Part shown: positions 50,758-59,077 of the stretch, piece after piece | Position numbering within the stretch: position 1 is the stretch's first letter | How the letters are laid out: the number at the start of each line of letters is the position of its first letter | Source: Nocardioides abyssi | GTDB lineage: Bacteria > Actinomycetota > Actinomycetes > Propionibacteriales > Nocardioidaceae | NCBI RefSeq assembly: GCF_030412915.1 | Contig: NZ_JAUHJR010000005.1 | Span: 186,001-250,000, forward strand | DNA: 64,000 bases | Reading direction: 5' to 3' | Notes under the pieces: model-generated | The model's database searches: none | The model's input: only the letters and a program-made list of their open reading frames with translations | What the model was told of the DNA's origin: nothing | Translations under genes and position numbers: made by a program

Positions 50758-51014
50758 TGAAACGCAGCTGGGAGCAGGGCCGCCACCCCGTCGACATCGG
50801 CCACCTCGTCATGGGGATCGCGCTGCTCGGCCTCGTGGTCGTCTGGGCGGTCGTGGAGTCCGACGCGGTCCGGGGCGAGGACGTCCGGTGGCTGCTGCCG
50901 GTGCCGTGGGTGCTGGCCGGCGTCGTCGGCCTGCTCGTCACGACGCTCGCCCCGCTCCGCCGGGCCGCCCGGGGCACCCGCCACGACCTGCCCCGCTCCG
51001 GCGAGGACTCCTAG
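50757..51014 (+). CDS. Small two-helix membrane protein
   Basis: An 85-residue protein with two membrane helices (GHLVMGIALLGLVVVWAVVE and PWVLAGVVGLLVTTLAPL). Its ATG overlaps the stop of the PspC/LiaF-like gene and GAAGGAG precedes it, so it is coupled and probably functions with it. Its TAG stop overlaps the TAG stop of the opposite-strand phosphodiesterase gene. No family recognised. Confidence 0.8.
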   Translation: MKRSWEQGRHPVDIGHLVMGIALLGLVVVWAVVESDAVRGEDVRWLLPVPWVLAGVVGLLVTTLAPLRRAARGTRHDLPRSGEDS

Positions 51015-51949
51015 CCCGTCCGCTCCTGGACCGCGAGCCACGCGGCCCGAGCGGCGACCGCGACGTCGGGCTGGTCGGTGAACAGGCCGTCCACGCCGGC
51101 GTCGAGCAGGTCGCGGACCGCGGCGTACGGGTCCGCGACCAGCTCGGCGCGCAGCGTCCAGGCGTGGACGGCCAGCCCGGCGGCGTGTGCCTCCGCCACC
51201 AGGTCGGGGGTGACGAGGTCCAGGTGCACGCCGAGGACGGAGGCGTACGCCGCCACGCCGGCCACGTCGGGCCGCTCGCCCGCGTCGACGAGCTGCACCA
51301 GCGGCACGTCGGTCCGCCCGGCCAGCCCGCGGAGCACGTCGGCGTCGAACGACTGCAGCTGCGAGCGGCCGCCCGGCCCGTCGAGCCGGTGGCGGGCGAG
51401 CACCTCCAGCAGGGTCGCCTCGACCGGCAGCCCGATCGAGGCGAAGTACGCCGCGTCCTTGACCTCCGCGCACAGCCGGACGCGCCGGCCGGACCGCCGC
51501 GACTCGTGGTGGACCAGCGCGCAGATCTCGTCGAGGGTCGGCACGGCCCACAGGCCGTCGTACCGCGTGTTGTCCGGCCGCATCGCCGGGTGCCGCTCGA
51601 CGGCGCGCAGCGTGCGCAGCTCGGCGAGCGTGAGGTCCTCGGTGAACCAGCCGGTGACCTCGCGGCCGTCCACGACCTTGGTGCGGCGGCGGTCGGCCAG
51701 CTCGGGGTGGTCGGCGACGTCGGTGGTGCGGGAGATCTCGTGCTCGTGGCGCGCGACGAGGACCCCGTCGCGGGTGGGGACGAGGTCCGGCTCGATGGCG
51801 TCGGCCCCCATCCGCACGGCGAGGCGGTAGGCGGCGAGGGTGTGCTCGGGGCGGTGGCCGGACGCGCCGCGGTGGCCGATGACCTGCGGGTCCGGCGCGT
51901 GCAGCTCGGGGTGCGAGGGGCGGTGCAGCTCGGTGACGGGTGCGATCAC
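51011..51949 (-). CDS. Glycerophosphodiester phosphodiesterase
   Basis: A 312-residue TIM-barrel enzyme: VIGHRGASGHRPEHTLAAY (catalytic His-Arg and metal-binding Glu), ADAIEPDLVPTRDGVLVARHEHEISRTTD (Glu-Asp and catalytic His), CAEVKD and DGLFTDQPD at the C-terminus. It hydrolyses glycerophosphodiesters to glycerol-3-phosphate and an alcohol. No signal peptide is seen, so it is cytoplasmic. The GTG start at 51949 gives VIAPVTELHRP. Confidence 0.94.
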   Translation of the reverse strand: MIAPVTELHRPSHPELHAPDPQVIGHRGASGHRPEHTLAAYRLAVRMGADAIEPDLVPTRDGVLVARHEHEISRTTDVADHPELADRRRTKVVDGREVTGWFTEDLTLAELRTLRAVERHPAMRPDNTRYDGLWAVPTLDEICALVHHESRRSGRRVRLCAEVKDAAYFASIGLPVEATLLEVLARHRLDGPGGRSQLQSFDADVLRGLAGRTDVPLVQLVDAGERPDVAGVAAYASVLGVHLDLVTPDLVAEAHAAGLAVHAWTLRAELVADPYAAVRDLLDAGVDGLFTDQPDVAVAARAAWLAVQERTG

Positions 51950-52020
51950 GCGACCAGCGTCCGCGCCGCGGGTGGCCGGGCGGCGGGGACGACGTGAACA
52001 CCCGGTGTCAGGATCGCGAC

Positions 52021-52563
52021 ATGACCCTCCCGTCCCTCGGGACCCTGGTGTCCCTCCCCGCGACCGCCCACCCCGGCCTGCTCGCGCCGCCCGTCGTCGC
52101 CGCGCTCGCCGCGTGGCCGCACGCCGACCGGGTGGCGGTCACCGAGATCGACCCCGACCTCGCGGACACGGCCGCGCTGACCGAGGCGTTCGACCTCCCG
52201 CTCACCGCGTCGGCCAACTGCGTGCTCGTCTCCGGTCGCCGCGGCGGCGAGGAGAAGGTCGCGGCCTGCGTGGTCCGCGCCGACACCCGAGCCGACGTCA
52301 ACAACCGGGTCAAGCGGTTGCTCGACGTGCGCAAGGCGTCGTTCCTGCCGATGGACCGCGCCGTCGAGGAGTCCGGCATGGAGCACGGCGGCATCACGCC
52401 CGTCGGCCTGCCGGACGGGTGGCGGCTGCTCGTCGACGCCCGCGTCGCGGACGTCGACGTGGCGGTCATCGGCTCGGGCGTGCGCCGCTCCAAGCTGCTG
52501 CTGCCCGGCCGCCTGGTCGCCGAGCTCCCCGGCGCCGAGCTGGTCGAGGACCTGGCGGGCTAG
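52021..52563 (+). CDS. YbaK/EbsC-family aminoacyl-tRNA deacylase-like protein
   Basis: A 180-residue protein with the YbaK core: ADTAALTEAFDLPLTASANCVLVSG, CVVRADTRADVNNRVKRLLDVRKASFLPMDRAVEESGMEHGGITPVGLP (about 83-130, including the catalytic-loop Lys and the GGxxP segment). Relatives remove wrongly attached amino acids from tRNA in trans. A free-standing gene, divergent from the phosphodiesterase, with AGGA at a suitable distance. Confidence 0.9.
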   Translation: MTLPSLGTLVSLPATAHPGLLAPPVVAALAAWPHADRVAVTEIDPDLADTAALTEAFDLPLTASANCVLVSGRRGGEEKVAACVVRADTRADVNNRVKRLLDVRKASFLPMDRAVEESGMEHGGITPVGLPDGWRLLVDARVADVDVAVIGSGVRRSKLLLPGRLVAELPGAELVEDLAG

Positions 52564-52660
52564 ACCCGGAGCGCCCGGCCGCGCGCCCGATCGCGCCCGA
52601 TCGCGCACGGCCGGCGGCGCGTCCCTTCCCCACCGCGCCCGACGGGCCCACCATGAGCGG

Positions 52661-53140
52661 ATGGACCGGAGCGACCGGGGTCGCGACGAGACCCGTGAGG
52701 AGCGGCTCGACCGCAAGTGGGCCGACCTGCTCCAGGAGCTGCGGGTGATGCAGACCGGCACGCAGCTGCTGGCCGGGTTCCTGCTGACGCTGCCCTTCCA
52801 GGAGACCTTCTGGGAGCGGCTGGACCGCTACCAGCACGGCGTCTACCTCGCGCTGGTCGTGGTCGCGCTCGTGACCACGCTGCTGGTGACGACGCCGATC
52901 GCGGTGCACCGGCGCATCACCGGACAGCACGTCAAGGAGCGGCTGGTCACCAGCGGCCAGCGCACCATGCAGGGCGTGCTGGCCTGCATCGGGCTGATGG
53001 TCGGGCTGTTGTCGTTCTTCATCTTCGACGTGGTGGCCGGGCCGTGGGCCGGCGTGGCCGCCGCGGTCGTGCTGTCCGCGCTCGCCGCCGTGCTGCTCGC
53101 CGTCGTCCCGCGCCGGCTCGCCGACGGGGCCGGCCGGTGA
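52661..53140 (+). CDS. DUF6328 membrane protein
   Basis: A 159-residue protein with a charged N-terminus (DETREERLDRKWADLLQELRVMQTGTQLLAGFLLTLPFQ, about 9-47) typical of DUF6328, followed by four helices (HGVYLALVVVALVTTLLVTTPI, MQGVLACIGLMVGLLSFFIFDVV, AGVAAAVVLSALAAVLLAVV). Function unknown. Its stop overlaps the next GTG start (GTGA), so it is coupled to the lipoprotein gene. Confidence 0.85.
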   Translation: MDRSDRGRDETREERLDRKWADLLQELRVMQTGTQLLAGFLLTLPFQETFWERLDRYQHGVYLALVVVALVTTLLVTTPIAVHRRITGQHVKERLVTSGQRTMQGVLACIGLMVGLLSFFIFDVVAGPWAGVAAAVVLSALAAVLLAVVPRRLADGAGR

Positions 53141-54084
53141 GGTCGGCGAGCCGGAGGACGAGCATCGTGTTGGCCGCGGGCGTGGTGGCTGCCCTGGTGG
53201 TCGCCGGGCTGGCGGGCTGCTCGGCCGACGACGGGACGGCCGCCCGTGCGCCCGAGCCGTCCACCTCGATCCGCACGCTCAGCCCGCTGCCCGCCCCGCC
53301 CGAGGAGCCCCCGACCGGCCGGCTGCTCGCCGACATGCGGCAGTCCTCGCGCGACGCCGCGTTGGGCCGGATCCAGGTGTGGGTCGACAACGACACGGAC
53401 CGGACGGTCACCCCGGCGCGGATCACCTACCGCGACCCGCGCCTGCGCGAGCCGCTCGTCGCCGAGCGGCTGCGCGCGGCCCCGGCGCAGGCCGAGCGCG
53501 GGTACCCGCTCGTCCTCCCCGACCGGCCCGCCTGCGCCGCCCGGGACGAGCAGGTCACCGGCACGGCCGTGGTGCAGCACGGCGGCCGGACCGAGCAGGT
53601 CGCGGTGGACGACCCGACCGACGTGGTGGGCCGGTTCGTCCGTGCCCGCTGCCTCGAGCTCGCCGTGGCGCAGGTGGCGCGGCTGCGGTGGTCCGCGGAG
53701 GTCGTCGCGCCCGGCGGCGTACCCGTCGAGGTCGGGGACACCGCCACCCTGACCCTCGTCGCGGTCCCCACCGGCGCACCCGGGCACGAGCTGGTCGTCG
53801 AGACCGTCGGCGCGACCCCGATCCTCTCCCCCGTCGACGGCTCCTCGGCGTGGACGCCGCGGCTGCGCGTCCGCAGCGACGGGCCGCGCCGCGAGGTCCG
53901 GCTGCCGCTGCGGCCGACGCGGTGCGACACCCACGCGTTCGTCGAGTCCGGCGGGGCGACCGCGCTGCGGCTGCGGGTCGTGCTGGACGGCGAGCCGGGC
54001 GAGCTCGTGCTGCGGATGGGCACCGCCGCGGCGGCCGCCGCGATCGACTTCGCGGTCGCCTCGTGTGGCCTGGGCGACACCTGA
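53137..54084 (+). CDS. Putative lipoprotein
   Basis: A 315-residue protein from a GTG overlapping the DUF6328 stop. The signal SIVLAAGVVAALVVAGLAGC ends in a lipobox (LAGC, about residue 28), followed by a Pro/Ser-rich linker and a beta-rich globular part (VWVDNDTDRTVTPARITYRDPRLREPL). There are cysteine pairs (PDRPACAARDE, RARCLELAV, PTRCDTHAF, VASCGLGDT). I recognise no family. It probably acts at the outer face of the membrane. Confidence 0.75.
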   Translation: MRSASRRTSIVLAAGVVAALVVAGLAGCSADDGTAARAPEPSTSIRTLSPLPAPPEEPPTGRLLADMRQSSRDAALGRIQVWVDNDTDRTVTPARITYRDPRLREPLVAERLRAAPAQAERGYPLVLPDRPACAARDEQVTGTAVVQHGGRTEQVAVDDPTDVVGRFVRARCLELAVAQVARLRWSAEVVAPGGVPVEVGDTATLTLVAVPTGAPGHELVVETVGATPILSPVDGSSAWTPRLRVRSDGPRREVRLPLRPTRCDTHAFVESGGATALRLRVVLDGEPGELVLRMGTAAAAAAIDFAVASCGLGDT

Positions 54085-54142
54085 GCCTGGAGGGGCGGAA
54101 AAGGATTCGTCGCCCTCGACGCCTCGTCCTTAACGTTGTCCG

Positions 54143-55873
54143 GTGATCCACCTCCCGCTCGACGATCCCGGCACCGCCGACCACCGCTCGCCGGGACGGT
54201 TCCTGTGGTGGATGGCCCGCGGGCAGTGGCGCACGCTCGCCGCCGGCGCGTGCTTCGGCATCGTCTGGATGGGGAGCCAGGCCGTGATGCCCGCGATCAT
54301 CGGCCGCGCCATCGACGAGGGCGTCGCCGACCGCGACGGCCGCACGCTGGGCTGGCTGGCCGGGCTGCTCCTGGCCGTCGGCCTGCTGCAGGCGGCGAGC
54401 GGGATCATGCGGCACCGGTACGCGGTCACCAACTGGTTGGTCGCGGCCTACCGCACCGTCCAGCTCGTCGGCCGCCAGGCCGTGCACCTCGGCGGCACGC
54501 TGCCGCGCAAGGTCTCCGGCGGCGAGGTCGTCGCCATCGGCACGACCGACCTCTCCCACCTCGGGCAGGTCATGGACGTCTCGGCCCGCTTCGCCGGCGC
54601 GGTCGTCTCGTTCGTGCTGGTCGCGGTGATCCTGCTGCAGACCTCGACCACGCTCGGCCTGGTCGTGCTGCTCGGCGTCCCCGGCCTGATGCTGCTCGTC
54701 GGCCCGCTGCTGGCGCCGCTGCAGACCCGCGCCCACCGGCAGCGCGAGCTGATGAGCCACCTGTCCAACACCGCGACCGACATCGTCACCGGCCTGCGCG
54801 TGCTGCGCGGGATCGGCGGCGAGCAGGTCTTCCACGACCGCTACCGCCGCGAGTCGCAGACCACCCGCCGCGCCGGCGTCCAGGTCGCCAAGCTGCAGTC
54901 GGTGCTCGACGCCCTCCAGGTCCTGCTGCCCGGCGTGTTCGTGGTCCTGGTCGTCTGGCTGGGCGCGCGGTACGCCGTCGCCGGCACCATCACGCCCGGC
55001 GAGCTCGTCGCGTTCTACGGCTACTCCGCGTTCCTCATGATCCCGCTGCGGACCGCCACGGAGTACGCCAACAAGTTCATCCGCGCCCGCGTCGCCGCCG
55101 CCCGCGTCGTGCGCGTGCTCGCGCTCACCCCCGACCACCTCGACCCCGCCGAGCCCCTGCCCTCCCCGCCGGTCGGCTCCGAGCTGGTCGACCTGCGCAG
55201 CGGCCTGCGCGTGCGCCCCGGCTCGCTGGTCGCGCTGGTGAGCGAGCAGCCGCACGAGACCGCCGCGCTCGCCGACCGGCTCGGCATGTGCGCCCCCGAG
55301 GTCGACGACCAGGTGCTCCTCGGCGGGGTCCCACTGTCCGGCCTCACCCGCGCGGAGGTACGCCGCCGGGTGGTCGTCTCCGACACCGGCTCCATGCTGT
55401 TCTCCGGCCGCCTCGGCGACCGGCTGGACGTCTCCGGCGACGGCCGCTCGGTCGACCGCGCGCTGCGCACCGCGTCCGCCGAGGACATCCTCGACGCCCT
55501 CCCCGCCGGGCTGGACACCGTCGTCGCCGAGCGCGGCCGCAGCTTCTCCGGCGGCCAGCGCCAGCGGCTCGTGCTCGCCCGGGCGCTCGTCGCCGAGCCC
55601 GAGGTGCTCGTGCTGGTCGAGCCGACCTCCGCCGTCGACGCCCACACCGAGGCACGCATCGCCGCCCGCCTGCGCGAGCACCGCGCGGGCCGGACGACGG
55701 TCGTCACGACGTCCAGCCCGCTGCTGCTCGACGCGGTCGACGAGGTCGCCCTCGTCCGGGACGGCGTGGTCGTCGCCGCCGGGCGGCACGCCGACCTCCT
55801 CGCCGGCCACGCGGCGTACCGCCGGGTCGTCACGCGCGAGACCGACCCCGAGCCCGTGGAGGCAGGCCGATGA
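54143..55873 (+). CDS. ABC exporter half-transporter with non-canonical NBD
   Basis: A 576-residue TMD-NBD protein with six helices in residues 20-310. In the NBD the Walker A position reads LVALVSEQPHETAAL, with no P-loop lysine. The signature is intact (SFSGGQRQRLVLARAL). Walker B is VLVLVEPTSAVD, with Val for Asp. The H-loop has no His (TTSSPLL). It cannot form a normal ATP site itself but donates its signature to its partner. The GTG start has a TAACGT -10-like motif about 7-12 bases upstream, fitting a leaderless transcript. It overlaps the partner gene (ATGA). Confidence 0.93.
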   Translation: MIHLPLDDPGTADHRSPGRFLWWMARGQWRTLAAGACFGIVWMGSQAVMPAIIGRAIDEGVADRDGRTLGWLAGLLLAVGLLQAASGIMRHRYAVTNWLVAAYRTVQLVGRQAVHLGGTLPRKVSGGEVVAIGTTDLSHLGQVMDVSARFAGAVVSFVLVAVILLQTSTTLGLVVLLGVPGLMLLVGPLLAPLQTRAHRQRELMSHLSNTATDIVTGLRVLRGIGGEQVFHDRYRRESQTTRRAGVQVAKLQSVLDALQVLLPGVFVVLVVWLGARYAVAGTITPGELVAFYGYSAFLMIPLRTATEYANKFIRARVAAARVVRVLALTPDHLDPAEPLPSPPVGSELVDLRSGLRVRPGSLVALVSEQPHETAALADRLGMCAPEVDDQVLLGGVPLSGLTRAEVRRRVVVSDTGSMLFSGRLGDRLDVSGDGRSVDRALRTASAEDILDALPAGLDTVVAERGRSFSGGQRQRLVLARALVAEPEVLVLVEPTSAVDAHTEARIAARLREHRAGRTTVVTTSSPLLLDAVDEVALVRDGVVVAAGRHADLLAGHAAYRRVVTRETDPEPVEAGR

Positions 55874-57621
55874 GCGCCTCGACCGCCCTGCCCGTCGCCG
55901 ACACCCGCACGGTCCGGCGCTACGCCGGCCGGCTGGTGCGCAGGCACCCCCGGATGGTCGGCGGCGCGCTGCTCCTGCACGTGCTGGCCGCCGTCGCCGC
56001 GCTGGCCGCGCCCCGCCTGCTCGGCGACCTCGTCGAGGCCGTCGAGCAGGGCACGACCACCGACCACGTCGACCGGATCATGCTGCTGCTGGCCGGGTTC
56101 GTCGTGCTGCAGGCGGTGCTGACCCGCTACGCCCGCTACGTCAGCCAGGTGCTGGCTGAGAAGGTCCTCGCCGACCTGCGCGAGGACTTCGTCGGCAACG
56201 CGCTCGCGCTGCCGCTCGGCACCGTCGAGGCGGCCGGCTCGGGCGACCTGCTCACCCGCACCAGCCGCGACGTCGACCAGCTCGGCTGGTCGGTGCGGAT
56301 GGCCCTGCCGGAGTGGACGATCGCGGTCATCACCGCGGTGGTCACCTTCGCCGCGGCGGTCAGCGTGGGCTGGTGGGTCGTGCTGCCCTGCCTGCTCGGC
56401 GTGCCCCCGCTCGTGGTCGGCCTGCGGTGGTACCTCGCCCGCGCCAAGGACGGCTACCTGCGCGAGTCCGCGACGTACTCCCAGATCAACGCCACCCTCA
56501 CCGAGACCGTCCACGGCGCCCGCACCGTCGAGGCGCTAGGGCTCGGCGACGAACGGGTCCGGGCCATCGACGCCGACGTCGCCGACTCGTTCGCCGCGGA
56601 GCGCTACACGCTGCGGCTGCGCACGGTGTTCTTCCCCAGCATGGAGATCAGCTACCTGCTGCCGACCGTAGGCACGCTGCTGCTCGGCGGCTGGCTCTAC
56701 CTGCGCGGGGAGGTCTCGCTCGGCGACGTCACCACCGCGACCCTCTACGTCCAGATGCTCATCGACCCCGTCGACCGCATCGTCTCGATCCTGGACGAGC
56801 TGCAGATGGGCGCCGCATCGCTGGCCCGCCTGCTCGGCGTCGCCGACGTCCCCGACGACCGCACCCCCACCACGGCGGTGCCCGACGGCGAGGAGCTCGT
56901 CGCCGACGACGTGCGGTTCTCGTACGCCGCCGGGCGCGACGTCCTGCACGGGGTCGACCTGCGCGTCGGGGTCGGCGAGCGGATCGCCATGGTCGGCCCC
57001 TCCGGCGCCGGCAAGTCGACCCTCGGCCGGCTCCTCGCCGGCATCCACCCGCCCCGCACCGGCTCGGTCACCGTCGGCGGCGTCGGACTCACCGACCTGC
57101 CGCTCGACGACCTGCGCGGCCACGTCGCCCTGGTCACCCAGGAGCACCACGTCTTCGTCGGCACCCTCCGCGAGAACCTCGCCCTCGCCGCCAAGCCCGG
57201 CGCCGGTGAGGACGACGTGCGCACCGCCCTCGCCGCCGTCGACGCCCTCGAGTGGGTCGACGCCCTCCCCGACGGCCTCGACACGGTCGTCGGCTCCGGC
57301 GGCCGCTCGCTCACCGACGCGCAGGCCCAGCAGGTCGCCCTCGCCCGCCTCGTGCTGGCCGACCCGCACACCCTCGTGCTCGACGAGGCCACCTCGCTGA
57401 TCGACCCCCGCGCGGCCCGCCACCTCGAGCGCTCCCTCGCCGCCGTCCTCGAGGGCCGCACGGTCATCGCGATCGCCCACCGCCTCTTCTCCGCCCACGA
57501 CGCCGACCGCGTCGCCGTGGTCGAGGACGGCCGCATCGCCGAGCTCGGCTCCCACGACGAGCTCGTCGCCGCCGGCGGCTCCTACGCCGCCCTCTGGGAG
57601 TCGTGGCACGGCCGTTCCTGA
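55870..57621 (+). CDS. ABC exporter half-transporter with canonical Walker motifs
   Basis: A 583-residue TMD-NBD protein, partner of 54143-55873. Its NBD has MVGPSGAGKSTLGRLL (Walker A), VTQEHHVFVGTLRENL (Q-loop), HTLVLDEATSLID (Walker B with catalytic Glu) and IAIAHR (H-loop), but the signature is degenerate (SLTDAQAQQVALARL). The heterodimer therefore has one complete ATP site (Walker motifs from this subunit, signature from the partner) and one degenerate site, the pattern of asymmetric exporters such as TM287/288 and BmrCD. The substrate is probably a peptide or drug; unknown. Confidence 0.95.
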   Translation: MSASTALPVADTRTVRRYAGRLVRRHPRMVGGALLLHVLAAVAALAAPRLLGDLVEAVEQGTTTDHVDRIMLLLAGFVVLQAVLTRYARYVSQVLAEKVLADLREDFVGNALALPLGTVEAAGSGDLLTRTSRDVDQLGWSVRMALPEWTIAVITAVVTFAAAVSVGWWVVLPCLLGVPPLVVGLRWYLARAKDGYLRESATYSQINATLTETVHGARTVEALGLGDERVRAIDADVADSFAAERYTLRLRTVFFPSMEISYLLPTVGTLLLGGWLYLRGEVSLGDVTTATLYVQMLIDPVDRIVSILDELQMGAASLARLLGVADVPDDRTPTTAVPDGEELVADDVRFSYAAGRDVLHGVDLRVGVGERIAMVGPSGAGKSTLGRLLAGIHPPRTGSVTVGGVGLTDLPLDDLRGHVALVTQEHHVFVGTLRENLALAAKPGAGEDDVRTALAAVDALEWVDALPDGLDTVVGSGGRSLTDAQAQQVALARLVLADPHTLVLDEATSLIDPRAARHLERSLAAVLEGRTVIAIAHRLFSAHDADRVAVVEDGRIAELGSHDELVAAGGSYAALWESWHGRS

Positions 57622-57630
57622 GCGGCCGTC

Positions 57631-57700
57631 GCTGGTCGAGCAGGGAGGCGCCCCAGCGCCGACCGTTGACGAGAGCCGGCGAGGGACGCAGGGCCGCAAG
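57631..57700 (+). repeat. Direct repeat, copy 1
   Basis: GCTGGTCGAGCAGGGAGGCG ... GACGCAGGGCCGCAAG. It recurs at 57763-57833 with scattered differences. A REP-like stem (GGTCTCGAGACGGTTGCTGC...) lies between the copies. Confidence 0.85.
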
Positions 57701-57762
57701 CGCGCTCACCGGGTCTCGAGACGGTTGCTGCGCAACCTCCTCAACCAGCGGTGGCGCCTCCC

Positions 57763-57833
57763 GCTGGTCGAGCAGGGAGGCGCGCCAGCGCCGACCGTCG
57801 ACGAGACCCCGTGAGCGACGCAGGGCCGCAACC
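57763..57833 (+). repeat. Direct repeat, copy 2
   Basis: Same sequence as 57631-57700 with a few substitutions and ends GCAGGGCCGCAACC. Each copy contains a short internal inverted repeat (GGCGC...GCGCC). Confidence 0.85.
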
Positions 57834-57895
57834 ACCCTGATCAGCCCTCGACGACGTCCCCGGGCCGCCGCCGCGCCGGAGGCCGAGCCGCAGGA

Positions 57896-58058
57896 CGGGT
57901 ACGCCGCGCGGGTCGGGGCCGGAGGCGGACGCCGGGCGGGCAGGCCCGGTCGTGGTTGGGTCTGGCGGGCCGGAGCGAGGCACGAGCGCAGGCCTGGTAG
58001 ACCGGGCCTGCCCGTCTGGCGGGAGCCGCAGGCCCCGACCCAACACCCGGCGTACCCG
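57896..58058. repeat. 163-bp interrupted inverted repeat (cruciform-capable)
   Basis: Three perfectly complementary blocks appear in mirrored order: CGGGTACGCCG (57896-57906) with 58048-58058, GGGTCGGGGCC (57910-57920) with 58031-58041, and CGGGCAGGCCCGGTC (57937-57951) with 58000-58014. The 48-bp apex (57952-57999) is less paired. It may be a large REP-type element, a terminator for both flanking genes, or a structured RNA. Confidence 0.8.
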
Positions 58059-58230
58059 CATCCCGCGGACCGGCCGCAGAGCGACGCGGGAGCCAACAAC
58101 CAGCCCGCCGCAGGCGGAACCGTGAGCCGACAGGCAGCCTCTCGGCTCACGAGGTCTCGTCGACGCTCGCCAGGGCTCGCTGCTCGACCAGCGGTGGGCG
58201 GGTTTCGAGACAGGCGCTGCGCGCCTTCCT

Positions 58231-58279
58231 CAACCAGCCGGATCAACCAGACGGATCAACCAGCCGGATCAACCAGCCG
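58231..58279. repeat. Tandem 13-bp repeat (CGGATCAACCAGC)
   Basis: Three near-perfect units plus a partial one directly 3' of the F420 reductase stop. A simple repeat derived from the adjacent REP tail (CTCAACCAGC). Confidence 0.85.
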
Positions 58280-58286
58280 ATGCTCC

Positions 58287-58958
58287 TCAGACGCCGTGGA
58301 TGCGGATGCCGGAGTGGGTCTTGTACTTGCGGTTGATGGAGATCAGGACCGCGGTGAGGGGCTCGAGCTGGCGGGCGAGGCGGAGCTTGCCGGAGTCGAT
58401 GCCGGGGCGGCCGGTGACGGAGGCGGCGAGCTCCATGACCTGCTCCTTGGCCTCGGTCTTGTCGCCGACGACCAGGATGTCCTCGCCGTCGAGGAAGTCG
58501 TCCTCGCCCCACAGCGTCACGGCCGAGACGTGGTGGAAGGCGCCGACGACGGTCGCCTCGGGCTGGAGCCGCTGGGCGGACTCCGCCGCGGAGCCCTCGC
58601 CGTCGTCGATGACCAGCCCGTGCGCGCCGCGCTTGTCGAAGGCGAGCGGGTTGACGCAGGAGATGACGACCTTGCCGGCCAGCGGCAGCGAGGCGACCAG
58701 CTCGTCGTGGCCGTCGTACGGCACGGCGAGCAGCACCAGGTCGGCGTCCCCGCAGGCGTCGGCGTTCGTCGCGCCGGTGACGGTGCCGGCGCCCTCGACG
58801 CCGGCGAGGCGCTCGGTGACCTCGGCGGCGGTGGCCTCGGCCTTCTCCGCGGCGCGCGAGCCCAGCACGACCGTGTGGCCGCCACGGGCGAACCGGTAGC
58901 CCAGGCCCTTGCCCTGCGGGCCGGTGCCCCCGATCACGGCGATGCGGTACGACGTCAC
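58287..58958 (-). CDS. npdG: F420-dependent NADP reductase (NpdG-like)
   Basis: A 223-residue Rossmann protein: YRIAVIGGTGPQGKGLGYRFARGGHTVVLGSR (about 4-35) is the nucleotide-binding region, and VVISCVNPLAF, VVGAFHHVSAVTLWG and DILVVGDKTEAKEQV match F420H2:NADP+ oxidoreductases. It links the F420 and NADP pools, which fits the LLM-type F420 enzyme encoded about 2.3 kb away. The GTG start has GGGAG at eight bases. Confidence 0.9.
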   Translation of the reverse strand: MTSYRIAVIGGTGPQGKGLGYRFARGGHTVVLGSRAAEKAEATAAEVTERLAGVEGAGTVTGATNADACGDADLVLLAVPYDGHDELVASLPLAGKVVISCVNPLAFDKRGAHGLVIDDGEGSAAESAQRLQPEATVVGAFHHVSAVTLWGEDDFLDGEDILVVGDKTEAKEQVMELAASVTGRPGIDSGKLRLARQLEPLTAVLISINRKYKTHSGIRIHGV

Positions 58959-59077
58959 GCTGGTGCTCCCTCTGCTCACGGATGGTGCGGACCACGATCG
59001 TCCCACCGGGCCGCGCGTGACCCGGGCGGGGGCCCGCCCGTTGGTACCCTGCCGGGCGACGTGACGGGGGCAGGCTG

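Larger units (their letters stand above)
57622..58286. other. 665-bp gene-free region rich in repeats
   Basis: It contains two copies of a roughly 70-bp direct repeat, REP-like stems (GGTCTCGAGAC... and GGTTTCGAGACAG... types), a 163-bp interrupted inverted repeat, a GTGAGCCGA/TCGGCTCAC hairpin (58121-58149) and a 13-bp tandem repeat. No open frame with coding character or RBS was accepted. It lies between the 3' ends of the ABC exporter and the F420 reductase genes. Confidence 0.75.

Noticed and set aside
57622-58286. Open frames crossing the repeat-rich region after the ABC exporter
   Set aside because: They cover direct and inverted repeats, have no ribosome binding sites and no domain-like content.
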